Assembly (NCBI GenBank): GCA_964580235.1
Contig: CAZOJY010000076.1
Location: forward strand, 1 to 17,696
Source: G020348385 sp964580235
GTDB lineage: Bacteria; Acidobacteriota; Aminicenantia; Aminicenantales; Aminicenantaceae
Length of the DNA stretch: 17,696 nt
Reading direction: 5' to 3'
Shown in pieces: positions 1-7,850 of the stretch (positions within the stretch are counted from its first letter, which is position 1; each line of letters opens with the position of its first letter). The position numbers and the translations under genes were made by a program. The notes beneath the pieces were generated by a model. The model worked only from the letters and a program-made list of their open reading frames with translations, did no database searches and had not been told where the DNA came from.

Positions 1-53
1 AGAGCCACCGGCTCATAACCGGCAGGTCCCAGGTTCGAATCCTGGTAGGCCCA
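1..53 (+). tRNA. tRNA with CAU anticodon (elongator Met or Ile2), 5' part cut off by the window edge
   Basis: This is the 3' two thirds of a tRNA. The anticodon loop CTCATAA at 12-18 puts anticodon CAT at 14-16. A five-base variable loop AGGTC follows, then a T arm with stem CCAGG/CCTGG around TTCGAAT, and the acceptor strand TAGGCCC at 46-52 with discriminator A53. The CCA end is not encoded, since TTT follows. CAU can belong to elongator tRNA-Met or to tRNA-Ile2 (modified by TilS). The identity bases in the acceptor 5' strand and D arm lie outside the window, so I cannot choose. By this folding the first anticodon-stem pair is A7 with C23, a mismatch, and position 26 is C where a purine is usual. 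The next gene begins 20 bases downstream. Confidence 0.93.
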
Positions 54-73
54 TTTCCCCTTGAGGATAAGAT

Positions 74-787
74 GTGGAAACAGAGTTTAAAAATTTAATA
101 AAGCTTCAAAAACTCGATATCGAAATAAGAAACATATCTGTCCTTATCGAGGATGTTCCCCAGCAAATCCAAGAAATCGATCAAAAATCAGAAGAAAGCC
201 TTCAAATGGTGCAGGACGCCATGGACCATTTCTCCCAGAATCAGAAAAAGCGGCGTAAGCTCGAGTCTGATCTTCAGGATATGAAAGAAAAAATAGCAAA
301 ATACAAACGGCAGCTCAATGAGGTCAAGACAAACAAAGAATACAGCTCCCTCCTCAGAGAAATTGATGAAACAAACGCAAAAATCGACTCTTTGGAAGAG
401 GAAATAATCGGAGAAATGCTTTCTGCCGACGAAATCGAGAAGGATATCAAATTTGCCAACAAAAAGGCAGATGAAATCCAGACAGCATTAGCCAAAAAAA
501 AAGACGCGATTTTTCAGGAAAAGAACAAGGCCGAAGAAAAATTGAGAAATTTAGAGGAAGAAAAAGAAACGCTATTGCCGAAAATTCCTTCCGACCAAAT
601 GAAACTGTTCAAGCAGATTTCCAGCAAAAAAAATGGAATCGTCCTCTCACCCGTCACAGACGAATTCTGCACCATGTGCCACATGCGTGTCCGGCCTCAG
701 ACGGTGAATGAACTCATCGCTGGGAGCCAAATTATCACGTGTGAGAACTGCGGTAGAATCCTCTACTATAAAAAGAAATCAGACTGA
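74..787 (+). CDS. coiled-coil zinc-ribbon protein (DUF164 / zf-RING_7 family)
   Basis: This 237-residue protein starts at a GTG (74) with GAGGA at 63-67 well placed before it; the ATG at 72 is in another frame. Residues about 5-170 are charged, rich in Glu and Lys with heptad-like spacing, as expected for a long antiparallel coiled coil. A conserved-looking segment, NKEYSSLLREI, lies near residues 87-97. The C terminus is a C4 zinc ribbon with Cys199-x2-Cys202 and Cys223-x2-Cys226. This order, coiled coil then ribbon, is that of the DUF164 family, whose characterised members (chlamydial CT398/CdsZ, Helicobacter HP0958/FlgZ) act as adaptors for sigma-54, secretion or flagellar components; the general bacterial role is unclear. 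The gene lies 20 bases behind a tRNA, leaving no obvious room for a separate promoter. Its last 9 bases overlap the end of the converging acyl-CoA synthetase gene. Family is confident, function is not. Confidence 0.9.
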   Translation: METEFKNLIKLQKLDIEIRNISVLIEDVPQQIQEIDQKSEESLQMVQDAMDHFSQNQKKRRKLESDLQDMKEKIAKYKRQLNEVKTNKEYSSLLREIDETNAKIDSLEEEIIGEMLSADEIEKDIKFANKKADEIQTALAKKKDAIFQEKNKAEEKLRNLEEEKETLLPKIPSDQMKLFKQISSKKNGIVLSPVTDEFCTMCHMRVRPQTVNELIAGSQIITCENCGRILYYKKKSD

Positions 788-2575
788 TCCCCGGCTCTCC
801 TCAACATAAAGAGCATCAATGAGATCTTTATACTTTTTTTCAACGACATTTCTTTTTATTTTGAATGTGGGAGTCATTTCTCCATCAGCAATCGTAAATT
901 CTCTATCTAAAAGCGCAATTTTTTTTATTTTTTCATACGAAGCAAGATTTGGTGTTGCCCGGTCCACTTCTGCCTCTAAAAATCTGACTATTTCTTCTTG
1001 TTTAATCAGATCCTGCCTGTTTTTATAGGGAATATTGTTGAATTTGGCATACTCTTCCAATTTCTCGAAATTGGGGACAACCAGAGCCGACATAAATTTT
1101 CGCCTATCCCCGATAACCAAAACATCGGTCACAAAGGAGTTGGTTTTAAGAACATTTTCGATAGGCTGAGGGGCAACATTTTTTCCTCCAGCTGTGACGA
1201 TGATGTCTTTTTTCCTGTCCGTAATGACAATGAATCCATCTTCGTCCAGATGCCCGATGTCGCCTGTATAAAACCATCCTTTCCTGATAGCTTCGCTGGT
1301 TTCCTCTTCCATCTTGTAGTAGCCCTTCATGATGTTGGGACCCCTGGCAAGGATTTCACCATCTTCGGCGATTTTCACCTCGACACCAGGAATCGCAGGG
1401 CCCACACTTCCAAATTTTATCTTTTCCAGTCTGTTCAAAGAAATGACAGGTGATGTCTCAGTCAGGCCATATCCCTCCAGCACGATCAATCCCATCGCAT
1501 AAAACAACTCGGCAATATCCTTAGAGAGTGGGGCGGCTCCCGAGATAAAAAACCTGATTCTTCCGCCGGTTTTTGCGATAATCTTGGAAAATACAAGTTT
1601 GTGAGCTATCTTCCTCTTAAATTCAAGCAATCTCGGAATGGATTCTCCACGGAGGGTTCTCTGCCCGCATTCTCTTCCTACCTTTGTAGCCCAGAAGAAA
1701 ATTTTCCTTTTTAACGGAGAACTCGCCAACACATTATCCATAACAGCCGAATAAACTTTCTCGAACAGACGGGGAACGCCAACCATGAGAGTCGGCTGAA
1801 CTTCTGGCATATTCTGACCCACTGACAGGATATTCTCGGCATAGGCAATCGAACATCCCTTATACAGATAGGTATAGGTGGCCATCCTCTCTAGACTGTG
1901 AGAGAGCGGCAGCCAGGAGAGGATGGTATCCTTATCGGAAAATTCGATGACCTCAGCGGTGGCTCTCACATTGCTTATAAAATTGTGATGGGTGAGCATG
2001 ACGCCTTTGGGGACGCCGGTTGTTCCCGAAGTATATATAATGGAAGCCAGGCCGTCTGGGCTTACCTGTGAGGCCGCTTTCTCGAAGAGATCAGGACTTG
2101 TTTCGTAAATCCTTTTTCCTTTTCCCAAAACCTGTTCAAAAGTCAGCACTCCCTCCGGAGCTTCAAATTCGAATGTTATATAATGAGATACCTTATGAAG
2201 TTCAGATCTTATCTCGTCCACTTTGTTTCCCTGTTCTGAATCTGAGTACACTACGACCTTGGCATCCGAGTTTTCTATGATGTATCTGATTTGTTCGGGG
2301 ATCAAAGATGGATATATGGGGACTGTGATACCCCCTGCGCAGAGATTGCCAATGTCTGTCATCACCCATTCCGGCCGGGTTTCGGATAGAATGACCAATT
2401 TATCTTCTGGATTCAGTCCCAATTCTTTCAGCCCAAGGGAAAAATATTTTACTTTGTTTCCAAATTCCTCTGTGGATATCGGGACATACCGACCTTCCTG
2501 TTTATAAAGCATCAAATTTTCTTTGGGAAATGATCGGACCGTGTTGGAAAAAAGTTGGCAGATCGTTTCGATCAT
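779..2575 (-). CDS. long-chain fatty-acid--CoA ligase (AMP-forming, FadD15-like)
   Basis: This 598-residue member of the ANL adenylating superfamily activates a fatty acid to acyl-AMP and then acyl-CoA in the cytoplasm or at the inner membrane face. The core motifs are all present: A3 phosphate-binding YTSGTTGVPKG (181-191), A5 GYGLTE (368-373), A7 YTGD (436-439), A8 hinge DRKKD (453-457), and the C-terminal catalytic lysine in TPTFKIKR (about Lys572). Length and the FFISGAAPLS stretch before A5 match the long-chain branch rather than acetyl-CoA synthetase. The start is supported by GAGGAGGG (complement of 2580-2587) four bases upstream. It lies 78 bases behind gyrA on the same strand, but a near-consensus promoter sits in that gap, so it probably has its own transcript. 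Chain-length preference cannot be read from the sequence. Confidence 0.93.
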   Translation of the reverse strand: MIETICQLFSNTVRSFPKENLMLYKQEGRYVPISTEEFGNKVKYFSLGLKELGLNPEDKLVILSETRPEWVMTDIGNLCAGGITVPIYPSLIPEQIRYIIENSDAKVVVYSDSEQGNKVDEIRSELHKVSHYITFEFEAPEGVLTFEQVLGKGKRIYETSPDLFEKAASQVSPDGLASIIYTSGTTGVPKGVMLTHHNFISNVRATAEVIEFSDKDTILSWLPLSHSLERMATYTYLYKGCSIAYAENILSVGQNMPEVQPTLMVGVPRLFEKVYSAVMDNVLASSPLKRKIFFWATKVGRECGQRTLRGESIPRLLEFKRKIAHKLVFSKIIAKTGGRIRFFISGAAPLSKDIAELFYAMGLIVLEGYGLTETSPVISLNRLEKIKFGSVGPAIPGVEVKIAEDGEILARGPNIMKGYYKMEEETSEAIRKGWFYTGDIGHLDEDGFIVITDRKKDIIVTAGGKNVAPQPIENVLKTNSFVTDVLVIGDRRKFMSALVVPNFEKLEEYAKFNNIPYKNRQDLIKQEEIVRFLEAEVDRATPNLASYEKIKKIALLDREFTIADGEMTPTFKIKRNVVEKKYKDLIDALYVEESRGSV

Positions 2576-2602
2576 TACGCCCTCCTCAGATAGGTTGGCT
2601 AA

Positions 2603-2632
2603 ATTTTAATGAAGATCAGGAATGGGTGTCAA
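2603..2632 (-). promoter_or_regulatory. sigma70-type promoter of the acyl-CoA ligase gene
   Basis: Read on the - strand, the site has -35 TTGACA (2632-2627), which is the full consensus, an 18-base spacer, and -10 TAAAAT (2608-2603), five of six consensus bases. Transcription would start near 2596, giving a leader of about 20 bases with the GAGGAGGG ribosome site inside it. It lies in the 78-base gap between gyrA and the ligase, so the ligase can be expressed apart from gyrase. This is a pattern match only; no start site is measured. Confidence 0.7.
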
Positions 2633-2653
2633 GCAGTCATCTGGTATGTAGGC

Positions 2654-5074
2654 CTAGCTCTCGGCGACTTTTGCAATCGAAACGACTTTATCCCCTTTCC
2701 CGAGATTGATCAGCTTCACTCCCTGGGTAGCACGGCCAATGGGTCGGACCTGTTCTGTCTTGATCCGGATAACCTTCCCTGTTTCCGTTATGAGAATGAT
2801 GTCTTCATTGGAAATTCCCACAATTCCGACTGCCTTCCCGGTCTTTGCGCTGATCTTCAGATTTAAGACGCCTTTCCCTCCTCTTCGGTGCCTCGGATAA
2901 AGATTTACAGCGGTTTTTTTCCCCTGTCCTTTTTCCCCCGCCGTGAAAATGTACTTCTCTCCCTCTCCGGCAACAACCATGCCGATTATTTCATCTTTTT
3001 TGCTCAGGGTCATCGCTTTCACACCTGCCGCCTGCCTTCCCATAGGCCTGACATCAGTCTCTTTGAATCGTATGCCCTTCCCTAGTTTTGTACCTATGAT
3101 TATATCTTTTGTTCCATCTGTCAGTTTGGCAGCCAGGAGTTGCGACTTAGGAGTCATCCCAACGGCAATGATACCGCCTTTCCGGATGTGACGGAAATCG
3201 CTCAGCCGTGTTTTTTTTATCCGGCCATCCGAACACAGCATCACGATATATTTATCTTTCACAAATTCTTTCACAGCAACCACAGAGTTGGCTTTTTCGC
3301 CGGGCTCCATCTCTACAAGGTTTTTTATAGATTTTCCCCGGCTCGAAACGCCCAAATCCGGTATGAGCAGGGCCCTTAGCCAGTAAAGGCGCCCCTGGCT
3401 CGTGAAAATAAGGAGATAACTGTGGGTCGAACTGATGAAAAGATCTTGCACCACATCCTCTGGTTTCATGCTGATCCCTCTCCGGCCCTTTCCTCCCCTG
3501 CTCTGGAAGTGATAATAGCTCAAGGATGTTCGCTTGACATAACCAGAAGATGTGTAAGTCAACACCACGTCCTCTTCCTTGATCAAATCTTCTGGTTTCA
3601 GGTCAAGGGCTTCTTCCTGGACTATCTCTGTCTTCCGCTCATCCTGATATTGACTCTTGATCTGCTTGAGTTCATCCATGATGATGTCCAAAATAAGCTC
3701 TTCGCTTCTGAGTATCTTCCTCAACCTTGCAATGAGCTTTTTCAACTCCTGGTATTCCTTTAGAATCTTGTCCCTTTCCAAACGAGTCAGCTTCTGCAGC
3801 TGCATTTCTAAAATCGCCTGCGCCTGGATTTTTGTGAGGTCGAAATTCGTCATCAATCCTCTTCGCGCCTGATCAACGGATCGGGACGCACGGATGAGGG
3901 CAATAACATCATCCAAGTGGTCAAGAGCGATATTCAGCCCCTCCAAAATATGAGCCCGGTGTTCCGCTTTTTTCAACTCGAACCGGGTGCGGCGTCTCAC
4001 CACATCCTGCCGGTGAGAGATAAAATAACGCATCACATCGAGGAGTCCGAGCACCTTGGGCTGCTTTTCGACAATGGCCAGCATGATGATCCCGAAGGAG
4101 GTCTGCAAAGCGGTATGTTTATACAAATTGTTGAGGATAACCTCTGGAAATTCCCCCTTTCTTATCTCCATCACAATCCTCATCCCCTCTCTATCCGATT
4201 CATCCCTGATGTCTGCGATTCCCCCTATTTTTTTGCTGTTGACCAGGCTGGCGATATTTTCCAGAAGCCTGCCTTTGTTCACCTGATAGGGAATCTCTGT
4301 AATGACAATCCGGTCTCGCTCGTTCTTCCGCCCTCTTTCGATCATGGCTCGCGCTCTGAGGCGTATGATCCCTCTCCCCGTTTTATAAGCGCTCCTTATC
4401 CCATCGAGGCCAAAAATATATCCTCCCGTGGGAAAATCAGGGCCAATCACAAACTCCATCATTTTTTCGAGGCTGGCCTTCGGATGTTTGATCAGATAAA
4501 TGATGCCGTCTATGATTTCTCTCAGATTATGAGGGGGGATATTGGTGGCCATGCCCACGGCAATCCCCGAACTTCCGTTCACGAGCAGGTTGGGAAATTT
4601 TGCCGGCAGAACTTCGGGCATCTGGAGACTGCCGTCATAATTGGGCACAAAATTGACGGTATCCTTCTCGATATCCGCAAGCATTTCCTGAGTAATTTTT
4701 TTCATCCTGACTTCGGTATATCGCATGGCTGCAGGAGGGTCTCCATCGACAGAGCCAAAGTTGCCCTGCCCGTCCACCAGGGGATACCGAAGGCTGAAAT
4801 CCTGTGCCATCCGTACCAGGGTATCGTAAACAGCCATTTCTCCATGCGGATGATATTTACCGATGACGTCACCCACGATGCGGGCAGATTTCTTGTACGC
4901 TTTAGTCCATGCGTTACCCACATCATACATAGCAAACAGGGTGCGCCTATGGACAGGTTTCAATCCATCTTTTATGTCGGGAATGGCTCGCCCTATGATC
5001 ACGCTCATCGCGTAATCCAGGTAAGACTGCCGCATTTCTTTCTCGAGACTCACTATGGACAACTTGCTGCTCAT
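2654..5074 (-). CDS. gyrA: DNA gyrase subunit A
   Basis: GyrA is the DNA cleaving and rejoining subunit of gyrase and works as A2B2 with GyrB to put negative supercoils into DNA. The N-terminal winged helix/tower half has the catalytic Tyr119 in AAMRYTE (E. coli Tyr122). The C-terminal beta-pinwheel half carries a GyrA box, QSRGGKG at 524-530 (classic form QRRGGKG), which marks it as gyrase rather than topoisomerase IV ParC. At 806 residues it is somewhat shorter than E. coli GyrA and lacks a long acidic tail. In the quinolone-resistance region the usual Gly-Asp-Ser reads Gly-Glu79-Met80, while Asp84 (E. coli Asp87) is kept. AAGGAGAG sits just upstream of the ATG. The gene follows gyrB after 175 bases; I see no convincing promoter in that gap, so co-transcription from gyrB is likely. 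Confidence 0.98.
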   Translation of the reverse strand: MSSKLSIVSLEKEMRQSYLDYAMSVIIGRAIPDIKDGLKPVHRRTLFAMYDVGNAWTKAYKKSARIVGDVIGKYHPHGEMAVYDTLVRMAQDFSLRYPLVDGQGNFGSVDGDPPAAMRYTEVRMKKITQEMLADIEKDTVNFVPNYDGSLQMPEVLPAKFPNLLVNGSSGIAVGMATNIPPHNLREIIDGIIYLIKHPKASLEKMMEFVIGPDFPTGGYIFGLDGIRSAYKTGRGIIRLRARAMIERGRKNERDRIVITEIPYQVNKGRLLENIASLVNSKKIGGIADIRDESDREGMRIVMEIRKGEFPEVILNNLYKHTALQTSFGIIMLAIVEKQPKVLGLLDVMRYFISHRQDVVRRRTRFELKKAEHRAHILEGLNIALDHLDDVIALIRASRSVDQARRGLMTNFDLTKIQAQAILEMQLQKLTRLERDKILKEYQELKKLIARLRKILRSEELILDIIMDELKQIKSQYQDERKTEIVQEEALDLKPEDLIKEEDVVLTYTSSGYVKRTSLSYYHFQSRGGKGRRGISMKPEDVVQDLFISSTHSYLLIFTSQGRLYWLRALLIPDLGVSSRGKSIKNLVEMEPGEKANSVVAVKEFVKDKYIVMLCSDGRIKKTRLSDFRHIRKGGIIAVGMTPKSQLLAAKLTDGTKDIIIGTKLGKGIRFKETDVRPMGRQAAGVKAMTLSKKDEIIGMVVAGEGEKYIFTAGEKGQGKKTAVNLYPRHRRGGKGVLNLKISAKTGKAVGIVGISNEDIILITETGKVIRIKTEQVRPIGRATQGVKLINLGKGDKVVSIAKVAES

Positions 5075-5249
5075 AAACTCTCCTTTAGCCTGAATTATTA
5101 AGATGTCGACATTAAATTCATTTTAATAATCAATCTTCGAATTCATTTAATTTTCCAGCTGGATGAGTTACTTTCTCGCCATCCCTTAAATGTAAGGTCA
5201 GAGTAGATCGCCTCGCCCGTAAATAATTCAAGGCTCCTATTCTATGATA
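5075..5249. other. gyrB-gyrA intergenic spacer, no convincing signal
   Basis: The 175-base, AT-rich spacer between gyrB and gyrA (both -) holds only weak candidates. One is a 5-bp hairpin, CCTTA/TAAGG, at 5184-5197 without a following T run. Another is a TTGAAT-18-TCTACT pair on the - strand, which matches the promoter consensus poorly. A 10-base palindrome, ATGTCGACAT, lies at 5103-5112, but palindromes of that length are expected by chance about 17 times in this window. I see no terminator after gyrB, which fits read-through into gyrA. Confidence 0.5.
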
Positions 5250-7634
5250 TTAAATATCGATGTTTTGGGCTTCCAGAGCATTTTCTTCGATGAAATTGCG
5301 TCGTGACTCGACTTCTCCTCCCATCAGAATGGTGAAAATTTTATCCGCTTCAACGGCGTCCTGAATGGACACCCGGAGAAGATATCTGATTTCCGGATCC
5401 ATCGTGGTTTCCCAGAGCTGCACAGGGGCCATTTCTCCCAATCCCTTATACCTCTGGATAACTATTCCCTTCTTCCCATGCTCGAATAAATATTCAAGAA
5501 GCTTGGACTCATTTTCAATCTTTATTTTATCGCTGTTGCCAATAACGTGAAAAGGAGCATTATAAACTTCCAAATCTTTGTGGATTTTGTACAGGTTCTG
5601 GTATTCAGCAGATGTGATGAGATTCATGTTCACCTTACACGATACGCTCATCCCGTTGACCTGGAAATTGACAGATAATTCGTACAGTCCGTACTCCTCA
5701 TCTTTACTCACAACCGAGGTGATTCCTTTCTGATTCAGAAGTTTCTGGATGTTTTCCATATTTTTTGGCTTCTGCAAAAAATCTGTGCTTCCGGCTCCGC
5801 CATCAAGAAGCATCTGGATCAAGAAAAAAGGGTAGCTTTTTCTTTCGAGGATCTGGATGAAATTTTTCTTGGCGATAATCTTCTGGAAAAACTTGCGGAA
5901 TTTGTCTCCTTTTATCGGCTCTTTCTGCCGGCTGACCTTGATCTGGAACTCTTCGGATATCTTCCGGATGATATACCTCTCGAACTCCCGTTCATCCCTG
6001 AGATACTGAGAGGATCTTCCTTTGGATATTTTATAAAGAGGTGGCTGGGCAATGTAGAGATACCCTTTTTCGATCAATTGGGGCATCTGCCGGTAGAAAA
6101 AGGTCATCAGGAGAGTTCGAATGTGGGAGCCGTCCACATCGGCATCGGTCATGATGATAACCTTATGATAGCGGAGCTTTTCCAGATGGAAATCCGCCTG
6201 CTCGACCCCTGTTCCGAGCGCCGAAATGATGATCCCGATCTCTTCGCTCTGGAGAATTTTATCGAATTTTGCCTTCTCGACATTGAGGATTTTCCCCTTT
6301 AAAGGAAGGATGGCCTGGAAACGGCGATCCCGCGCTTGTTTGGCAGAGCCTCCTGCGGAATCTCCCTCCACAATGAATATTTCGCTCTCAGCCGGGTCTC
6401 TTTCCTGGCAATCGGCCAGTTTTCCCGGAAGGGATGTCGATTCAAGAACGCCTTTCCGCCGGGCTAATTCTCGAGCTTTTCGTGCCGCTTCCCGGGCTCT
6501 TGCTGCATCGAGAATTTTTGTAACAACTTTTTTGGAAACGGATGGATTTTCTTCAAAATAAATGGAAAGCTGTTCGTTCACCATGGATTCGACAAATCCC
6601 TTGATTTCGCTGTTTCCCAGTTTTGTTTTTGTCTGGCCTTCAAACTGCGGGTTTTTCATCTTCAGGCTCAATACAGCACACAATCCTTCCCTCGTATCAT
6701 CTCCGGTAAGATTTTGCTTCAAATCCTTAATCAAGTTGTTGGCATTGGCATAGGAGTTGATGGACCGGGTGAGAGCTGCCTTAAAACCTATCAGATGGGT
6801 TCCTCCCTCAGTCGTGTTTATGTTATTCACGAAGGTAAAGATGTTCTCGGAATAGCTTGTATTGTACTGGAGAGCCATCTCAACGATCACATCTTCCTTT
6901 TGACATTCAAAGTAAATAGGTTTCGGGTTAAGGACGGTCTTGTTCTGGTTTAGGTATTGAACAAATTCCTTGATACCCCCCTTGTATTGAAAATCGTTTC
7001 GTTTGTCGGCCTTTTCATCGATGATACTGATCATCAAGCCCTTGTTAAGGTAGGAAAGCTCCCGTAACCTCTGGCTCAGAATATCAAAATTGAATTCCAC
7101 AGATTTAAAAACTTCCGGATCCGCTTTGAATGTAACCTTTGTCCCCGTGTTTTTCGTCCTTCCGATTTTCCTCAGCCTGCAGACAGGTTTTCCCCTCTCG
7201 TAGCTCTGTGTGTAAACACCACCCTCCCTCTTGATCTCCAGATCGAGCTTTTCAGCCAGAGCGTTGACCACAGAGACACCCACGCCATGGAGACCTCCTG
7301 ATACCTGGTAGGTTTTTGTGTCGAATTTGCCACCCGCATGGAGGGTCGTCATGACGACCTCTGCAGCAGGTTTCTTCTCTTTTTTGTGCATTCCGACAGG
7401 AATGCCCCGTCCGTTATCGATGACCGTGACGCTGCAATCCACATGAATTGTCACTTCGATTTTGCTGCAATATCCTGCCAAAGCTTCATCAATGCTGTTG
7501 TCCACAACTTCGTAAACCAAATGATGAAGTCCCTCAGGACCCGTACTGCCTATATACATTGCCGGGCGCTTGCGGACAGCTTCCAGCCCCTTCAGAACTT
7601 TAATACTTTCTGCGGTATAAGCTTTCTTTTTCAT
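5250..7634 (-). CDS. gyrB: DNA gyrase subunit B
   Basis: GyrB is the ATPase subunit of gyrase. The GHKL ATP site shows catalytic Glu42 and Asn46 in YEVVDNSIDEA, Asp73 with NGRG (74-77), and the lid GGLHGVG (113-119). The TOPRIM metal site shows Glu424 in IVEGDSAGG and DADVDG with Asp497, Asp499 and Asp501. The C-terminal GyrA-binding end has RYKGLGEM and WETTMDPE. At 794 residues it is the long form: roughly residues 540-715, between TOPRIM and the tail, are the extra domain of about 170 residues known from E. coli GyrB and absent from Bacillus-type GyrB. Arg136 in IKREGG matches the E. coli coumarin-contact arginine. The start matches the family N terminus, though the ribosome site is weak (GAGAGA). 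A promoter candidate lies about 80-110 bases upstream. gyrA follows on the same strand. Confidence 0.98.
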   Translation of the reverse strand: MKKKAYTAESIKVLKGLEAVRKRPAMYIGSTGPEGLHHLVYEVVDNSIDEALAGYCSKIEVTIHVDCSVTVIDNGRGIPVGMHKKEKKPAAEVVMTTLHAGGKFDTKTYQVSGGLHGVGVSVVNALAEKLDLEIKREGGVYTQSYERGKPVCRLRKIGRTKNTGTKVTFKADPEVFKSVEFNFDILSQRLRELSYLNKGLMISIIDEKADKRNDFQYKGGIKEFVQYLNQNKTVLNPKPIYFECQKEDVIVEMALQYNTSYSENIFTFVNNINTTEGGTHLIGFKAALTRSINSYANANNLIKDLKQNLTGDDTREGLCAVLSLKMKNPQFEGQTKTKLGNSEIKGFVESMVNEQLSIYFEENPSVSKKVVTKILDAARAREAARKARELARRKGVLESTSLPGKLADCQERDPAESEIFIVEGDSAGGSAKQARDRRFQAILPLKGKILNVEKAKFDKILQSEEIGIIISALGTGVEQADFHLEKLRYHKVIIMTDADVDGSHIRTLLMTFFYRQMPQLIEKGYLYIAQPPLYKISKGRSSQYLRDEREFERYIIRKISEEFQIKVSRQKEPIKGDKFRKFFQKIIAKKNFIQILERKSYPFFLIQMLLDGGAGSTDFLQKPKNMENIQKLLNQKGITSVVSKDEEYGLYELSVNFQVNGMSVSCKVNMNLITSAEYQNLYKIHKDLEVYNAPFHVIGNSDKIKIENESKLLEYLFEHGKKGIVIQRYKGLGEMAPVQLWETTMDPEIRYLLRVSIQDAVEADKIFTILMGGEVESRRNFIEENALEAQNIDI

Positions 7635-7713
7635 GTTCTCTCGATTTTTGGAAAAATGAAGGCTATACAGGGGGAAATTTTGTATAACCCAACGGGCATT
7701 TTTAGCATAGTTA

Positions 7714-7742
7714 ATTTTACCTTAAAATCATAATTTAGTAAA
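7714..7742 (-). promoter_or_regulatory. sigma70-type promoter of gyrB
   Basis: On the - strand, -35 TTTACT (7742-7737) is followed by a 17-base spacer and -10 TAAAAT (7719-7714). This gives four and five consensus matches with ideal spacing. Transcription would start near 7707, about 70 bases before the gyrB ATG. The -35 hexamer is the same as in the tRNA-Pro promoter further right. It is inferred from sequence only. Confidence 0.55.
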
Positions 7743-7764
7743 GAAAAAATCCACTAAAATAACA

Positions 7765-7794
7765 GGGAAAATCATCTTTTTTCCCCTTTTTTTT
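7765..7794 (+). terminator. intrinsic-terminator-like hairpin (possible attenuator) upstream of the GTPase gene
   Basis: GGGAAAA (7765-7771) pairs with TTTTCCC (7779-7785) around a 7-base loop, then one C and an uninterrupted run of eight T (7787-7794). The shape is that of a Rho-independent terminator on the + strand, though the stem has only three G-C pairs. No gene lies upstream on this strand, because gyrB points the other way. It would therefore stop either an unseen short transcript or the leader of the GTPase mRNA itself. Confidence 0.4.
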
Positions 7795-7850
7795 CCTTTA
7801 AAAAAAGGACTCAAGAAAGCCTGCATAATGATAACGAAACGGCCCATGCA

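Noticed and set aside
3917..5101. A 394-codon open frame on the + strand, antisense to gyrA
   Set aside because: It lies fully opposite well-conserved gyrA, has no recognisable domain, and its translation is rich in His, Pro and Phe as expected from the complement of a real coding frame. A chance shadow is far more likely than a gene.
5103..5112. Palindrome ATGTCGACAT between gyrB and gyrA as an operator
   Set aside because: A 10-base palindrome is expected by chance many times in a window of this size, and the flanks do not extend the symmetry.
7338..7733. 131-codon + strand frame over the gyrB start and promoter
   Set aside because: Most of it is antisense to the conserved GyrB ATPase domain, and no ribosome site or family motif is seen.
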